Positions 32,136-44,854 of a DNA stretch of 64,000 nt are shown one piece after another; position 1 is the stretch's first letter; the number at the start of each line of letters is the position of its first letter. The notes under the pieces are model-generated. The model did not search any database. It saw nothing but the letters and a program-made list of their open reading frames with translations, and was not told the DNA's origin. The DNA lies in contig QWDQ01000069.1 in the NCBI GenBank assembly GCA_003868215.1, forward strand, positions 53,007 through 117,006, given 5' to 3'. The translations under genes and the position numbers were made by a program. Source of the DNA: Pseudophaeomoniella oleicola. Taxonomy: Eukaryota; Ascomycota; Eurotiomycetes; Phaeomoniellales; Phaeomoniellaceae.

Positions 32136-33194
32136 ATGAAATCACCGGCCGTGGTGGTGTCAAGAGCAGTAACACAGACGACCTCATCACTGACCAGAAG
32201 GAACTTCTTCATCCAATCTGCTAATAGTACGCCGCCGCCGCTCTTGAGCCGATCCTTTATAGAAAGAAGAAGAAACATGGCTTCAGCAGCAGCACCACGG
32301 ACATCCAGTGACCATATCTTAACACTGTCATGTCCGGATCGGCCAGGGATCGTTCACTCGGTCACGGGCCTCTTGGCCAAGCGGCACCTGAATATTTTAG
32401 ACTCGCAGCAATTCAGCGATCCGACGTCCAAGAAGTTCTTTATGAGAGTGCATTTCGACAAGGAGGATGGTAGCAGCAGGGATGCCGAAGCTACTACTAC
32501 TGGTACCAAAAGCCTGGATACGGAGGAGTTGCAACCGCATTTCGCGGATCTGGCCAAGGATCTCAACATGGAATTTGAATTACGGCCCGTAGCACAGAAA
32601 CCGCGGGTGCTCATCATGGTGTCCAAGATCGGACACTGTCTCAACGATCTATTATTCCGCCAATCGACGAACCAACTCCCCATCGAAGTGCCCCTGATCG
32701 TCTCCAACCACCCGGACTTCAAACCCCTCGCCGACAGCTACAAGATCCCCTTCCACCACCTCCCCGTCACCGCCGACACGAAGCAACAACAAGAGAGCGC
32801 AATCCTCTCGCTGATCGAACAACACAACATCGACCTCGTCGTGCTCGCGCGCTACATGCAAGTCCTCAGCCCCAAACTCTGCACCCTCATGTCCGGCAAA
32901 ATCATCAACATCCACCACAGCTTCCTGCCCTCGTTCAAGGGCGCCAAACCCTACCACCAGGCCTACGAGCGCGGCGTCAAGATCATCGGCGCGACCGCCC
33001 ACTTCGTCACCGCCGACCTCGACGAAGGCCCCATCATCGAACAGCGCGTCGCCCGCGTCGATCACGCCATGAGTCCCAAGGATTTGACCCAGGAGGGCAG
33101 TAATGTCGAGAGTCAGGTGCTCGCCGCCGCTGTCAAATGGGTCGCCGAGAAGAAGGTGATTCTGAACGGGCATAAAACCGTTGTATTCAACTGA
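32136..33194 (+). CDS. Formyltetrahydrofolate deformylase (PurU type)
   Basis: The enzyme hydrolyses 10-formyl-THF to formate and THF in one-carbon metabolism. From the ATG at 32136 it is 352 residues. The first about 47 are rich in Arg, Ser and Thr with no acidic residues (SRAVTQTTSSLTRRNFFIQS, SRSFIERRR), a typical mitochondrial presequence; the ATG at 32277 (MASAAAPRTSSD) would give a cytosolic form. The ACT regulatory domain follows (ILTLSCPDRPGIVHSVTGLL). The formyltransferase fold has VLIMVSKIGHCLNDLL, the catalytic INIHHSFLPSFKGA (Asn and His) and ATAHFVTADLDEGPIIEQ (Asp). The second half (about 32640-33100) uses almost only C- or G-ending codons, unlike the first half. No intron is needed. 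Confidence 0.92.
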   Translation: MKSPAVVVSRAVTQTTSSLTRRNFFIQSANSTPPPLLSRSFIERRRNMASAAAPRTSSDHILTLSCPDRPGIVHSVTGLLAKRHLNILDSQQFSDPTSKKFFMRVHFDKEDGSSRDAEATTTGTKSLDTEELQPHFADLAKDLNMEFELRPVAQKPRVLIMVSKIGHCLNDLLFRQSTNQLPIEVPLIVSNHPDFKPLADSYKIPFHHLPVTADTKQQQESAILSLIEQHNIDLVVLARYMQVLSPKLCTLMSGKIINIHHSFLPSFKGAKPYHQAYERGVKIIGATAHFVTADLDEGPIIEQRVARVDHAMSPKDLTQEGSNVESQVLAAAVKWVAEKKVILNGHKTVVFN

Positions 33195-34124
33195 AAAGAA
33201 AGCACTATTTAAAATCTTTGAAGAACACGGGATGCCCCTGTGATTATGTTACAGTAGGTACCTATTTACCTACCTACCTACCTAGTTTAAAAGAAAATAG
33301 ATATCCCTTTTTTTTCTTCTTTTTTTTTTTTTAAGATGATCCCTACAGAAAATACCGTACCTAGGTATCTAGTACCTAACCTACCTACCTAGGTACCTTG
33401 TTTGCATTGACGTACGTTAGTAGATAACGGCGCGGGGATTATGGTGCACCCCGAAGCAAAGACCGTGCACGAAACACCCCTCCTCCTCCCCCACTTCCTC
33501 CTCCGAGTCCCCCGCGGCATAAAAAAAGGACTTCCTTTCTCTCGTAAGATAAGGTACAACGAATCTGCCAGGTATCTACCTAGGTACCTAGGTAACCTCC
33601 ATCTGCCCATAACACATGATCCCATTTTTCAACGGCTACAACCTACAACAACAACAACAACAAAAAAGGGGATCACGGGCAGCTAGGGTTTTTTTTTTTT
33701 GGGTAGTACTATTATTATCGGTAATTAGCAAATGGTCTGATTGATCGGTTCCATGAGGTTGAGCGGTTCGGTCGTTTTGGTTCAAGAGCGTATCGATGAT
33801 AAGCCATCTATATACCTAGGATTGTAGACAGGTACTGGGTACTAAGGTAAGATCATGATTTAATCTAGGTAGTAAGCTCGTAAAATGATGGTGAATTTCT
33901 AGTTTGTCAAAAATGTCGGGGGTTGGTGAAGGAGAGAGCAAGTAAAGGCTCGTTATTAGGAAATCATAACATTGTTTTCCCTTTTCTGCAGTGCTCTAGG
34001 ATTCTTTTCTTCGTGAGGTTTCGTAGGTACTCCGTTCATTCACACTTGATCTTCTCTTCTCTTCTCGTCTCATGTCTAACGATCTATTCTTGCAGTAGGT
34101 CACCCGCACCTAGTTGGAAGGCGT
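33195..34124. other. Convergent intergenic region with GGTACC palindrome clusters
   Basis: This 930-nt stretch lies between the deformylase and the LaeA-like gene, which converge. It holds repeated TACCTAGGTACC-type motifs at about 33255-33290, 33355-33400 and 33570-33596, T-homopolymers (about 33307-33333) and a CAA run (about 33645-33663). No gene is seen. Confidence 0.6.
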
Positions 34125-35328
34125 TTATGCTTCGAGCGGTTTTTGGGCGTAATGAATGGCGCTGGAGGTTTGGGTTAGCTACTAGGTAGAGCCCAGGGGA
34201 TCAAGACGGTCACTGGGGAAGGAAGAGTCTACTTACACAGGGACAACACGGTGTTTGCTCAAGTCCTTGTGGGAAGCTTTGCATTGCTCCTTCAAGCCTT
34301 CTAAATCTTCGTGTTTCATATCCAGAGTCTTGCAAAGGAAGTTCGCCGTCCCATTTAGTGCTTCGTCGAAGTTCATGCGCATACATAGGCCGATTTCGTG
34401 GTAGCTTTGTTCTCGACTCCATTCTCCAAGAGGCCATTTGTCTTCCTTTTTATTGATGTTGACGAATCCTGCTTCTTGTAGCTGACTTCCGAATTTATAC
34501 ATGGCGGAACCGTCAACACCAGACTTGGACATAGCTTCTTCAACAAGATCTGCCCACCGAAGGCAGGCATCATCCTTTGGGACCTCATTGACTGCCTCGT
34601 GTCTCAAGGAGTATTCTTGAAGTTCCAGCCAGCCTCCTGGTTTCAGGGCGTTGTAACACCTCTGGAAGTACCTTGGCCAATTTCGGAGCCCGGTGACAAT
34701 CATGCGGCTATGGACATAATCCATCGGCGGGTAGGTCCAGTCGCTGTCACTGTCCACGTTGTCGATTTTAAAGTGGCAGTTTCGGGGAACGAGGGGTGGG
34801 TTAATTGGAGAGAGGTCAACACCGAGAACCTAGCGTTCGAGAATAGCGTCAGCATCAGTATCAGATTCGGGCCAGCTGAGCGCAGAGAACTCACCTCGCA
34901 TTTTGGAAACTGGTCAGCGAATTCCATAGCCCAGGCGCCTGTGCCGGCACCTATATCAAGGGCATGCGTGATGTCATGCGGGAGAGGGGCCAGAAACAGT
35001 CTGTAATCCAGCCCTTTCACCCACATGGCATGTTGAAGATCTAAACGCTGCGCTTCTTGCTATGCAGTATATCGTTAGCAGACTGCGATTTTGATGGATC
35101 GTATAGTGCGGCAAGAGGGTAGCTACCTCATCGTCTGGCAAATGATAAACTGTTATCAAATTAGCGAACTTTCCAGAGGCAATTGTGGGCACAATCCTTA
35201 CCCTTTCTATGATCTGTTCCATCCAATGCGGTCAGTCATCATGGTATGCAACATGCACTGTGGGCGTCAAAGCCTTCATGGTACATACAAGTGTGGCGCC
35301 TTTTCTCGTTGTGGTCTTGACGGTCCAT
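34125..35328 (-). CDS. LaeA-like SAM-dependent methyltransferase with a microexon
   Basis: A class I methyltransferase of the fungal LaeA/TAM-domain group, many members of which affect secondary metabolism; most, including this one, have unknown targets. Six exons give a continuous 289-residue product: 35328-35289, 35213-35202 (12 nt), 35149-35127 (23 nt), 35059-34895, 34829-34237 and 34161-34125. The spliced N-terminus is RRHTYHRKVYHLPDDE followed by QEAQRLDLQHAMWVKGLDYR, matching the family order. Motif I is ALDIGAGTGAWA; then VLGVDLSPINPPLVP, WTYPPMDYVHSRM and LKPGGWLELQEY. The last intron (GTAAGT...GCTAACC...CCAG) replaces the read-through stop at 34233 with AIHYAQKPLEA. Exons 2, 3 and 6 rest on frame and homology reasoning alone. 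Confidence 0.82.
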
Positions 35329-38229
35329 AACGTTCGTACCGGAGTGAGCGGTGTTTGACATGCTATCTCAGGCTGAGTGTCACACAAGCTCGTCTGTCTG
35401 ATATCTTCGACGCAGTGGTATTGGTATAAAAATCTTATGTTCGATAGGTGAATTGCATGTGATAGAAGATCGCTAAAAAAGAATACTCTGATTAATCTAT
35501 GTCTTGTACATCCGAGCTATCCACACATTTTCCAGTTAGTGTCCCAAAGCCTTACAGACACATGACAAGAAACGAGATCGGGAGAAGTTGGATCGGCTGT
35601 AAAGATGGTCAGTCATACTAGGTAGATAGTAGTTACAGTACATTCGAGAGTCCGGCGGCATTCCACGCGAGACTCGGAGGGTCGGATACGGATTGAACTA
35701 CTGTATATCATAGGGTGATTTGTACCCGTCACACCGAGAGCAGCAAGGATCGGGTGGTTGCTTCAGTAAAAGATCGATCATGGTCGCTGGTCGCCGAGTT
35801 GCAATGACCAGAATGAGCAGAAGAACTCAGTGATCTCCAGATTGGTTTCCATGTTCCGACTGTGGGGCATGTTACAGCACCTGAGCGGTCAGACCACCAC
35901 AATCGTTACCGTATTAACCCAGAATGGTTATATCACCACCGTGCGAGCCCTCAAAAGACACCCGGTTGTCGGTGCTGCAATCCGTTTCATTGCCTCTCTC
36001 GAGTCTCGACGGAATTGTCACTCCATTGTTTATGAATCAAGGTACTGTAATCGGGCCTGTCCGTCGAGACACAGGAGGCATTGCACGCCACTTTGCTTGA
36101 TGACGGCGAGACGGTCTCTCAAAGGAACGAGCACAGAGTAACTTTTATCATGATTACGCAGGCTGTGAAGATCGGACCGGTAGGCGATAACATGATGGTT
36201 TTTCGAAGAATACTCGGATACCGGTCAATCTCCCTTGTGATCTTCACGTATTAGTAAGGTAGTCCATAGGCCTCTGGAGGTACTGTACAACGGTACCTCG
36301 TGTTCTGTGCCTTCATATCGAGAATTGATTATTAGGCAGGCGGCAGGCAAGTCTAAGAATAATCCATCCCCACCAGCCTCTATCAACCCTTGAATCAAGC
36401 CCCGCAAAAAGGGTCTTCCCGCTACATCTAAGCCCAGACGCATCACAACACCTGCAAATTACAGGATACTACGTCCCTCAGGTGGATGAAAGCATCTCAT
36501 CGCTGCCTGATCCTCGTCAATGACGCCTCTACCAGGTTCAATCCCTCGCCGAGTTGCCCAGACATACTTGCTATGTACCATGGATCACGGATGCGTTCAG
36601 TTACCAATCATACCAATCCGATAGGTGGTTTACCCAGGAGAGTAGAGGACGTCGCAACAAGGAGGGATATACTAATCCGGTAGTGGTGGGTGGTGAATGC
36701 TAGGCATCGTGGCACACGGGGGCCAGCTAGATCCATATGCAATGTAGCTATACCAACAGGCATCTTCAGGCCTCGTGCTCGAATCCACATCCCACACTGC
36801 CTTCCCGTCCCTTGACGCAGAAGCGCTCCTATCGGAGCGATGCAACTTTTCCACTGTTTGCTTTACCCCTGGCTAAACTGTGAAGTGGGCCGGTGCGTCC
36901 GGATTCTCCGTGGACAGTACGTACTATTAGTACGTCTACTGTGGAGTACATGCAGTTGGCGAGAGGGAGGATTGGCTGAGGTGTAGGCGAGAAGGGCTCT
37001 GTTCAAGATCTCTACTTCCATATTATGGAAACGATACGACTGCAGTCCCCGCCCTTCAAGGATGCCATTCCCAAGGGTGCCCTGGATGTGTGTATTGTGA
37101 TACGGCAGCAAATGAGATTTGTAGATGTTACATACCCATTGGATTTCGGTAGGTTGACCCCTCACTTGTCGAGTCCAGCAGATGTTGTTGGCATAGTATC
37201 AGCTGTGTACGCATCTCGCCAGCTCGTGTATACAGACTTGCACCGTATGACAACGCTATCTCCATCGGCGGGTGAGTGGCGGGTCAGCATGTGCTAATAC
37301 CAAACATCTATCAAGATATGATCTAGATGCCACGGTCACTGCCCAATAGCCTTACCAATGATCGGGCGAGGAATCCCTGCTGCATCTTAGCCTTCTTGCC
37401 GTCTCACGGGGAATAGCTCAAAGGTACTGACTAGACTATTAGCCGGCATCCTTCGGCTCAATCAAGGGACCCTTGGACACACACTTTGGCAGAAGCTGTG
37501 AAGGGGTTAAATTTAAAATCGTCACCCTAACCACGTCAGCAATCGGCATCTTTCTGCTTGCACAGCATGATACAAGTACCTAAAGGTAGTCAGTAGACAA
37601 GAGGTCGTACTGCATCTAAAGTGTCTACATTGTGGTTGGGATATATATGAGGTACACACCGTGAGGACCGCCATATTTCTTGGGTCCAATGATATTCCCA
37701 CCAGCCCACGGTGTGAATTTATGCTTGCAGGACTGTAGTACAGCATAGTACAAAATACAGAGGGTAAGCACATATGCCACTGATATTGTATCCAACATGT
37801 TTCCTACAATTAAATTCATTCGACCAACAAATAGAATCCGTCTTTATCTGAAGGGATACGCCAATCAATGAGCTTGTGCTGTGTCTCCAAATGATCGTAT
37901 TTAGGGCTGGACATAACGGCGCGCCGCTAAGGTACGACGCGCCATGAGGGACTCAGATAATTAATAAATATTTCATCATTATCATTATCTGAGGCTACTA
38001 TTGTACCTATCATGCACATACCTTACCTACCTTGGTTATCGAATAATAAACCGTCGCACTTACCTTCATTCCAATCGGAGACTTCCTCAATCTATGATAA
38101 TTGATTCCTCGGTCCTTTCTGCACAACCCATCGTCAGGCCAATGCTACAGTGGCCGATCGCCCTGCCCTATGGTCCCGGAGACGGACGTTCGCGCTCGCC
38201 TGGGGAAGTTGGCGCTGAACAGTGAGAGT
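35329..38229. other. Gene-poor stretch between divergent genes
   Basis: This 2.9 kb lies between the LaeA-like gene and a Zn2Cys6 gene. It has several 60-100-codon frames on both strands, none with a recognisable motif or splice-consistent extension. I see no transposon ends, tRNA or rRNA. Confidence 0.5.
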
Positions 38230-40092
38230 ATGCATGACACTTCACTACCCATCAGAAAGAAGAAGAAGCATCGCAAATTACGGACAGGGTGCATTACCTG
38301 CAAGTAAGTACTCCATGCAGCATATTGATAGATGCGTGTCGTTGAACTCAATGGTATCGACAGGAAGCGTCGTGTCAAATGTGACGAAGCCAAACCATAC
38401 TGCGTTCGTTGCACCAACACGGGCCGTAAATGCGACGGCTATGAAGAGATCACTCCCAGAGCCACTACGTCGAACGGTTCAAGGACGTTGCTTTCTAAGG
38501 GTTTCATTGCGTCCGATAAAGTCGATGCGAGCTTGCAGCGTTCGCTGTCTACCATGTCAAGTTCATCTGACGAACTCGATAGTTTCCAGTACTTCTGCGA
38601 GAAGACAGCCCCTCTTCTTGATTCGATAAGCCTACAGCAATTCTGGCACAGAGCTTGTATTCCACTCTATCACACCAACGACATGATCAAGAACCTTGTG
38701 CTTTCAATCTCATCAGTGCATCAAAGCTTTAGCCGTCCAAACAACTCCATACGCGCTCAAAGGCTATTTTTCTACACACACCTGGACAAGGCGTTTCGAT
38801 ATACCAGACAGAACATTGACAAAATATGTCAGTATACGGAAGACTCGGTTGGAAACGACATGGGTGGCGCTGTTGTCATGGCCAGCCTCATGTTTACAGC
38901 TTGCGAAGATTTAGCTGGCCGAAGTCAGACGGCTCTCCGACATGCAGCCGCCGGGTTCAAGTTTCTACATCGGTATGAAGCGCTGAAGAAAAGCTCAGGA
39001 GGCAGACTTCACGACGAAATTATCGAAAAGTTTGTCTACCCGACCTTGAACATTGTCAGAGAACGGACGGCACAATTCGATATGGGAGACATTGCAGTAG
39101 CCTCAGCCCACGACATAGCTTCACCCTCTTCATCAGAGAGCGAAACGGATGTCATTCAATTGCCTGTAAAGTGGGTTCGCATCGAAGATGCACGCAGGAG
39201 CATTTATACCATCGTCGGAAAACACCTCGATAGAGTTGCCACTCTTGTTGTCACTCCTGGCCAGGGCCCCAACAAAACTAGACTCAGGCTAATCCACCAG
39301 GCCAGCGCGCAAATGGGCTTCATGAATGACGACTTCATGCATGCCAACATGGACAACTTTGATCCCACATTCAAGGCGGCATGCGGAATGCTGAGAAATC
39401 ATCATCTCACCCATGCAATGATGTGCCGTACGTTGCACTACCCGGATGAGACGATATTCGATACATATGGACCCTTCTCCGCTGTTGTATACAAAGTGCA
39501 ACCCATCATTGAAGGTTATTTTGAACTTGTGAGGACAAAAACCAACGACCGGATTGATGCAGATCCCGACTTTGGGTTCATACCGCCTTTATACATGACG
39601 GCTTCCCGCTGCAGAGACCCGAGGCTCAGGAGAGAAGCACTTTTTTGGTTGTACAAATTGAGGAGGACGGAAGGATCTTGGAATTCTTTCGTCGCCGCCA
39701 GAGTCGCTCAGACCATTATGGACATCGAAGAGCGCAATTGCGGTCTAGTCAAGAAGAAGACCGATATACCCGTGGAACATCGCATACGCGCTCGCCATGT
39801 GCGGCTAGATAAGAAGACCGGCCGGCTCATGCTATCGTACCTTCGTTGGCCCTACGCAGCAGATAGCGATGTATGCGAAGAGTGTGTCAATGGCTTTGAT
39901 CAGCGGGATGACAACTATCGATCAATCATTGACCAGGTTGTCTTTGTAAGTCAAAATATCTACTTTTGATCTGTTTCGAAAACCATCATACACGAATACT
40001 GACCTATCATTAAGCCATTGACGGACATAATACGACTCTGCGGCTATCAGGGGCTTGTCAAAGGCCGCCCTCTGATGATGCCGAATACGTGA
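38230..40092 (+). CDS. Zn2Cys6 transcription factor
   Basis: A nuclear regulator of about 577 residues. Exon 1 is 38230-38303 (MHDTSLPIRKKKKHRKLRTG, then CITC). The 60-nt intron 38304-38363 splits the zinc cluster, exon 2 is 38364-39945, and exon 3 is 40015-40092. Splicing restores CITCKKRRVKC followed by DEAKPYC, VRC and TNTGRKC, i.e. C2-C6-C6-C2-C6 spacing. The first in-frame ATG at 38170 would add 20 residues. Downstream lies an alpha-helical regulatory region (FQYFCEKTAPLLDSIS, FWHRACIPLYHTNDMIKNLV, MGGAVVMASLMFTACEDLAG), typical of the DUF3468/Fungal_trans_2-like class seen in many orphan regulators. Exon 3 is inferred from the GTAAGT donor after DQVVF and is the least certain part. No obvious target gene adjoins it. 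Confidence 0.83.
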
Positions 40093-42636
40093 TTTCTATG
40101 CAACGACGAGTCGAGACCGTTTCACAGCAAGGAAATCTAGAAGAGAGAGCGCCTTTGACTCTTCGACTGAAGCACTCAAGCACTCTGAGTATTGCCTCGA
40201 CAGCATGCGGAATTTCTCATAGTGGCACATACACTCGAGTCGCCGACGTCTTTCTTGTCCGTCCTCTCTCGTTTCCACGCGGGCATACAAGAATGAACAC
40301 ATCACTACCCACTGCTAGGCTTCCTGAGAAGACCGACTAGAGGTACCTTCGCAACATCAGCAAGCGTCTTTACGCACTTTCCAAAACGGACCTATCATCG
40401 CATGAACCTTCTCGTCCGTCTGCCGACGTATGCTCTCCTTCAGCGATCCCCAGTCGAACGGGTTCTGGACGACACCATCTCGTGGAATATAATAGTTTCA
40501 GAACCTTGATATCGTCTCAGACAACTTGGAACGTGTCATCCTTGCATTCTACCTTGTGCCGCATGTCGTCTCTACTAGCCGAACCGGAAGTTCAACTTGA
40601 ATGCCGCATGGGCGGACGGGTTGGAGTGATATATACTACTAGGATTCAGTACGTCCCCGGGTACATGACTGACCGCGGGGATGAGATTTCTCCTACCTCG
40701 ATCCAATGTGAGCTGGATTTTGGGTGACGGCCCTCGGGCAACCCAACGCACCAACACCTTGACAAAAGCCCGCAGTGAGTGGGGAGCGACGAAGGACGCC
40801 ACCGTTCCGACTCAAAGCCTCTGCGAGGTGCCCGCCAGGTACTAGACGATAGGTACCTAGGTCCTTTACACACCTACAGGGTACATAGGACGCCCCTGTA
40901 CTGGCCCCTGAGCTTATCGTTGCCCGTTGTGATTTTTTCAAAAGTCGGAATTACTAGATCGCGAGTTCTACTAGAAGACGCCAAGGACCCGACCCGATGG
41001 CCGGGGCTGGGTTAATGATAAGGCCCATACTGCAGTGGTTGTTCAAAATCATGCATAGCCCAACCCGAAACCAGACCCGCCATCTAGCGCAGCCTTCGCA
41101 GTGACATTACCATGTATTGTACCTAGTATTGTGATGTAACTGTCAGGTTATAGTTGTGTTATGAAGCCTTCAATGCCTGAGGCCCCTACCAAAGTGAAGC
41201 CTCCATGTTACTGGCAGCAGCAGGGTGACGATACTGTTACGTATTGTACTAATATGTAATTTCCAGATCTACTTAAGATCAACAATAAATTTTCCCCTTC
41301 ATAGCGATGGTTCCATTACACAACTATAGTACCTGTATTCACATCCTACTTTCGACCATCAGTGCCCTGGGGAGGAAAGGCCAAACCCACGGAAGCCAAA
41401 GGGATACTAGGTACCTACCTACTTGAGTAATTCCAGTAAAAGTTAGAAGGATGAGGCATCGAATTTCCTCGCTGTCACTTGCGAGAATGCGTAATTGGCT
41501 GAATTCGTTCTATCAGGCGGGGGCTTCCCGGATTTTGTGAAGCTTCTTACACTACGAGAGGGACCTCCTACCTACCTTCAATGCAACGTTTCTGGGCTTG
41601 CTAGCAACCCGGTGCGATCAATACCATGTATGTATGTATGTATGTAGATTGAAACGATGAGAGCAAACCAACAAGTACCGGTCACATACTAGGCCTGCTA
41701 CCTATTCATTATCGCCGACACCGTTGAGTTGTGAAAGACGTGGGTGGGAGATTCAGTGTAGGTTAAGTTCAATTTGTTAACAACAGGGGTCACCAGTGAT
41801 TTTGAAATTCACCATCATCATTGTTCAGCGACCGCGTCAAACTCACCTTAGTTGCAAATTGGACCTTCTTTTCGACATCGGACTGATGTCGTAATTACCT
41901 TACATATTTGTGAAAATAGGTACATACGGTACCTAACCTAGGTAGGTAATTGAATTCAGTGGTACCCAATAATCACTGTTGCAACCAGCGACCGCGTCAA
42001 TCATAGTAAAACAATAAAGTCCGTCGTAATTTCTTGTTTGTGACAATACGTGGACGTGTGGTGCTACTGTGACGGCCGTGACAACTGTGGCAACTGTGGC
42101 AAGCGCGATACCTTAAGTAATCGTGACGGGGCAGCTGGAATTTGCAAAACCACGGCCTGGCCAAGAAATAAGGTAGAGAACGTCTCAGGTTGAGTAGCAC
42201 TTATTCCGCCCTTCTATTATCATAAATTGTTTCTTTGGGGTTGTCTTTCATTCTTTATTGATTGGCTATCAACCTTGACATTGCGTCAATTTCCTCTATG
42301 CTGCCCTAGTATTGTTGATGTACTAGGTAGGTACCTAGTAGGCGCCTATAATTTCGTACAGTACCGTATGTCGAGACGTCGAAAGGGCTTGTCTGGAACA
42401 GCGTCGTCGATAGGCTGCGCCCTGGGTCGGGTTGGGTTGCCTAAACGTCTACCCGTACCCAACCCACTGCGTGTACCCGGCGGATTACCTTGGATGTTAC
42501 TTGCGGGTTGCCAAGTATTATGTATCAAAACCCAATTGGGTCAGCAGGTTGGTTGGGTAGAGGCAACCGGCAACCAAATCGAAACAAATTGCAACCTGCT
42601 GGTGCAGTAGCTTAGTTGCCGACCACGCGCGTAAGA
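40093..42636. other. Gene-free stretch with possible decayed hAT-like sequence
   Basis: This 2.5 kb between the ends of two Zn2Cys6 genes has no supported gene. It contains GGGTTGGG/CCCAACCC patches (about 40985-41070 and 42420-42600), a TGTA tetramer run (about 41625-41646) and GGTACC motifs. The patches resemble ends of hAT-type elements but no terminal pair could be matched. Confidence 0.45.
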
Positions 42637-44854
42637 TCACGCCTGCATTGACTGCCAGAAGGCATCAGAATTGTCAAGCTGGAAGCCCTCGACTAGTGCA
42701 GACCATGCTGGCCACTCATCTTCGTCATGGTCAAGGCCGAGCATATCACTGTCCATGCCTTCCCCGAGCATGTCTGGATACGCAGAGACATCTCCGCCCT
42801 CCTGTGTCCCTTCTCCGGACATTAGGCTTGTGATACTAACGTCTAGATCTCCTCTTGGGTTGTGTTGTCGAATCCTTTCTCTCATTGATAAGGCCTTTGC
42901 TTTGAGCGCCTTCAACATCGCTGATTTAGATCCAAAACCCATAGTGGCCTCGTCCCAAAGCTCGTGAGAGAATTGGGTTTCTATCGCCCTCCATGCCCTG
43001 TCGACATTTGGTCCCTGAGGTTTAACGCACAGGTACCACAGAACGTACATCGTGACATGGTATTGTGGATAAGCCTTCCGAGCCCATGCGAACTGCTCCA
43101 ACAAGCCGTCTTCGCTGTGAAGCCTCGGCTCTAAGATCTCCAGAGCCTCGATAAGATTCTGCTCGGTTGCAAACTCCATATGTGGGCCAGCGCGCTGTAA
43201 TAAAACCCACTGCAGTCTTGTCACAAAGTCGAGCTTTCGAAGCAGGAAGCGGGAGCAAAGGAGTGTCAGACGATGTTGAGGTATCACAGGGTTGCAATTC
43301 GCCAGCCACCTATCGATGTTCATCTTGGTCTCTTTGATGATCTGCGCTCTCACATCTTCCCTTGGAGGAGACGAAGATGCGGCGGCGATAGATGCCAGCT
43401 TCAGCATGGACTTAGCAAGTTCGATGTTGATTAGCGAAAACGTCATGGCAGTCCAGCTTTCTTTCGCAACGGGAGGGCGCTGCATTTCCGGATAGAGATC
43501 TGTATCGTCAACATTGGCAGGTAGGCTAACATCGGACACCAGTAAAAGGCTGTTCACATTCTCTAGACCGTAATCTTCACCTGCGCGGCCATCGCGAGTA
43601 AGTAAGTGCCACCAAAGGCGACGGCGGATTTCAGCCTGGAAAGAAGACAGGCCCAGTCGATCTCCGTCGCGATGAAGACCTAATGACTGAGCTATACGGA
43701 TTGCAAGGCCGTTCAAAATCCATATTCCCTTACCGTGATTATGGACACGGAGCGCTGACTAGAAATGATACAGGTTCGCTTGAGTACATTCTTGGTAGTA
43801 ATAAAGCAGCAAATGGGAAGGAGCGTACCAGGTATATTGCCAAGGCATGAAGCCCAGTAATTGTCGGCCGATCTAAGAAATCTCCATGAGCGAATGCTTG
43901 TTCCAGACCGAGCTTGTATCGCATTAGAAGCGTATTTTTATCGCATCCTAAAGTCATCTGCACTTCCGGACTGTCAAGAGAGACTGTTGACGCAAAGTAA
44001 ATGGCGAAGCTTAGTGCAAGGTTCTCTGAAGATGCCGTTGTCGGGTCATCAATAGTTGAATACACCTTGACTTCATCTGTGGGCAAATGCAATAGCTTCA
44101 ATCCCGCGCAACTCTCGACATTGTCCACGTAGATTTTCCAATGTCGTACAGCCAGCTGTTTTGACGGGTGAAGACTAGATGGAGCCAATGACGACGAGGG
44201 AGATGAAAGAATGCCCAAGGCATTGAATGGAGAGCATTCTCCAGGATGCGGCGACACCGTCTGAGGGGGCGTCAGGACGGATTCAATGTTTGGCTCCTAT
44301 ACAAGAGTCAGAACTATAGACTGCATTTTGTTTATGGACAGTGTTGGTACTGAAACTTCTTCAATAACTCTAGACAAGAGTATTTCGCTGAAGTACTGGC
44401 TTGATGACCCCTTCTGGACGAGGATGTCTTCCCTGGCTCTCTTGCTCGAGTTCAGATTGTCGGAGCCTAAAGCCGTCCTTGACTGCGTCGAAGGAGTTGA
44501 AATGGCGGTTTCAGACCTGGGAACAGTTGGAACCGATGACTCTTCGACTCCGACTTTGGCAGCAGATTTCTCTAGACTGGAAATGCGGGAGGCCATGTCC
44601 GCCATGATGGTCTTCTTCGCCCGTCGTTTCCGTGGACCTAATGGAGGGTAAGTGCAGACCCTACCAGCTCGGGCGCACGGTGAACATGGCTCTTCTTTGT
44701 CACATCGGATTTTCTTGCTGTTGCAGCCATGACACGAACGGGCAAGCCAACGGCTAGTCGGCGAGGATGCAGCTGCCGAAGCTCTCTGCTGCTCTAATCT
44801 GGGCTCGGAGAGTGGAGTGAGACTGGATTGGATGCCTGTTGATTCAGAACCCAT
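42637..44854 (-). CDS. Zn2Cys6 transcription factor with fungal-specific regulatory domain
   Basis: A nuclear regulator of 695 residues. Exons are 44854-44357, 44296-43829 and 43758-42637; introns are 60 and 70 nt with canonical ends, all in phase 0. The zinc cluster is SCHGCNSKKIRC, then DKEEPC, SPC and ARAGRVC, followed by a basic stretch (GPRKRRAKK) and a coil (MADMASRISSLEKSAAKV). The middle-homology domain has LNGLAIRIAQSLGLHRDG and FQAEIRRRLWWHLLTRDGRAGE with PANVDDTDLYPEM, the usual Fungal_trans signature. The tail is acidic (MDSDMLGLDHDEDEWPAW), suggesting an activator. It is divergent from the monocarboxylate-type transporter at 45411 with 556 nt between starts. Confidence 0.88.

Noticed and set aside
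35830-36141. 103-codon plus-strand open frame
   Set aside because: Basic, Cys/Arg-scattered composition without any motif, signal peptide or splice-consistent partner exon.
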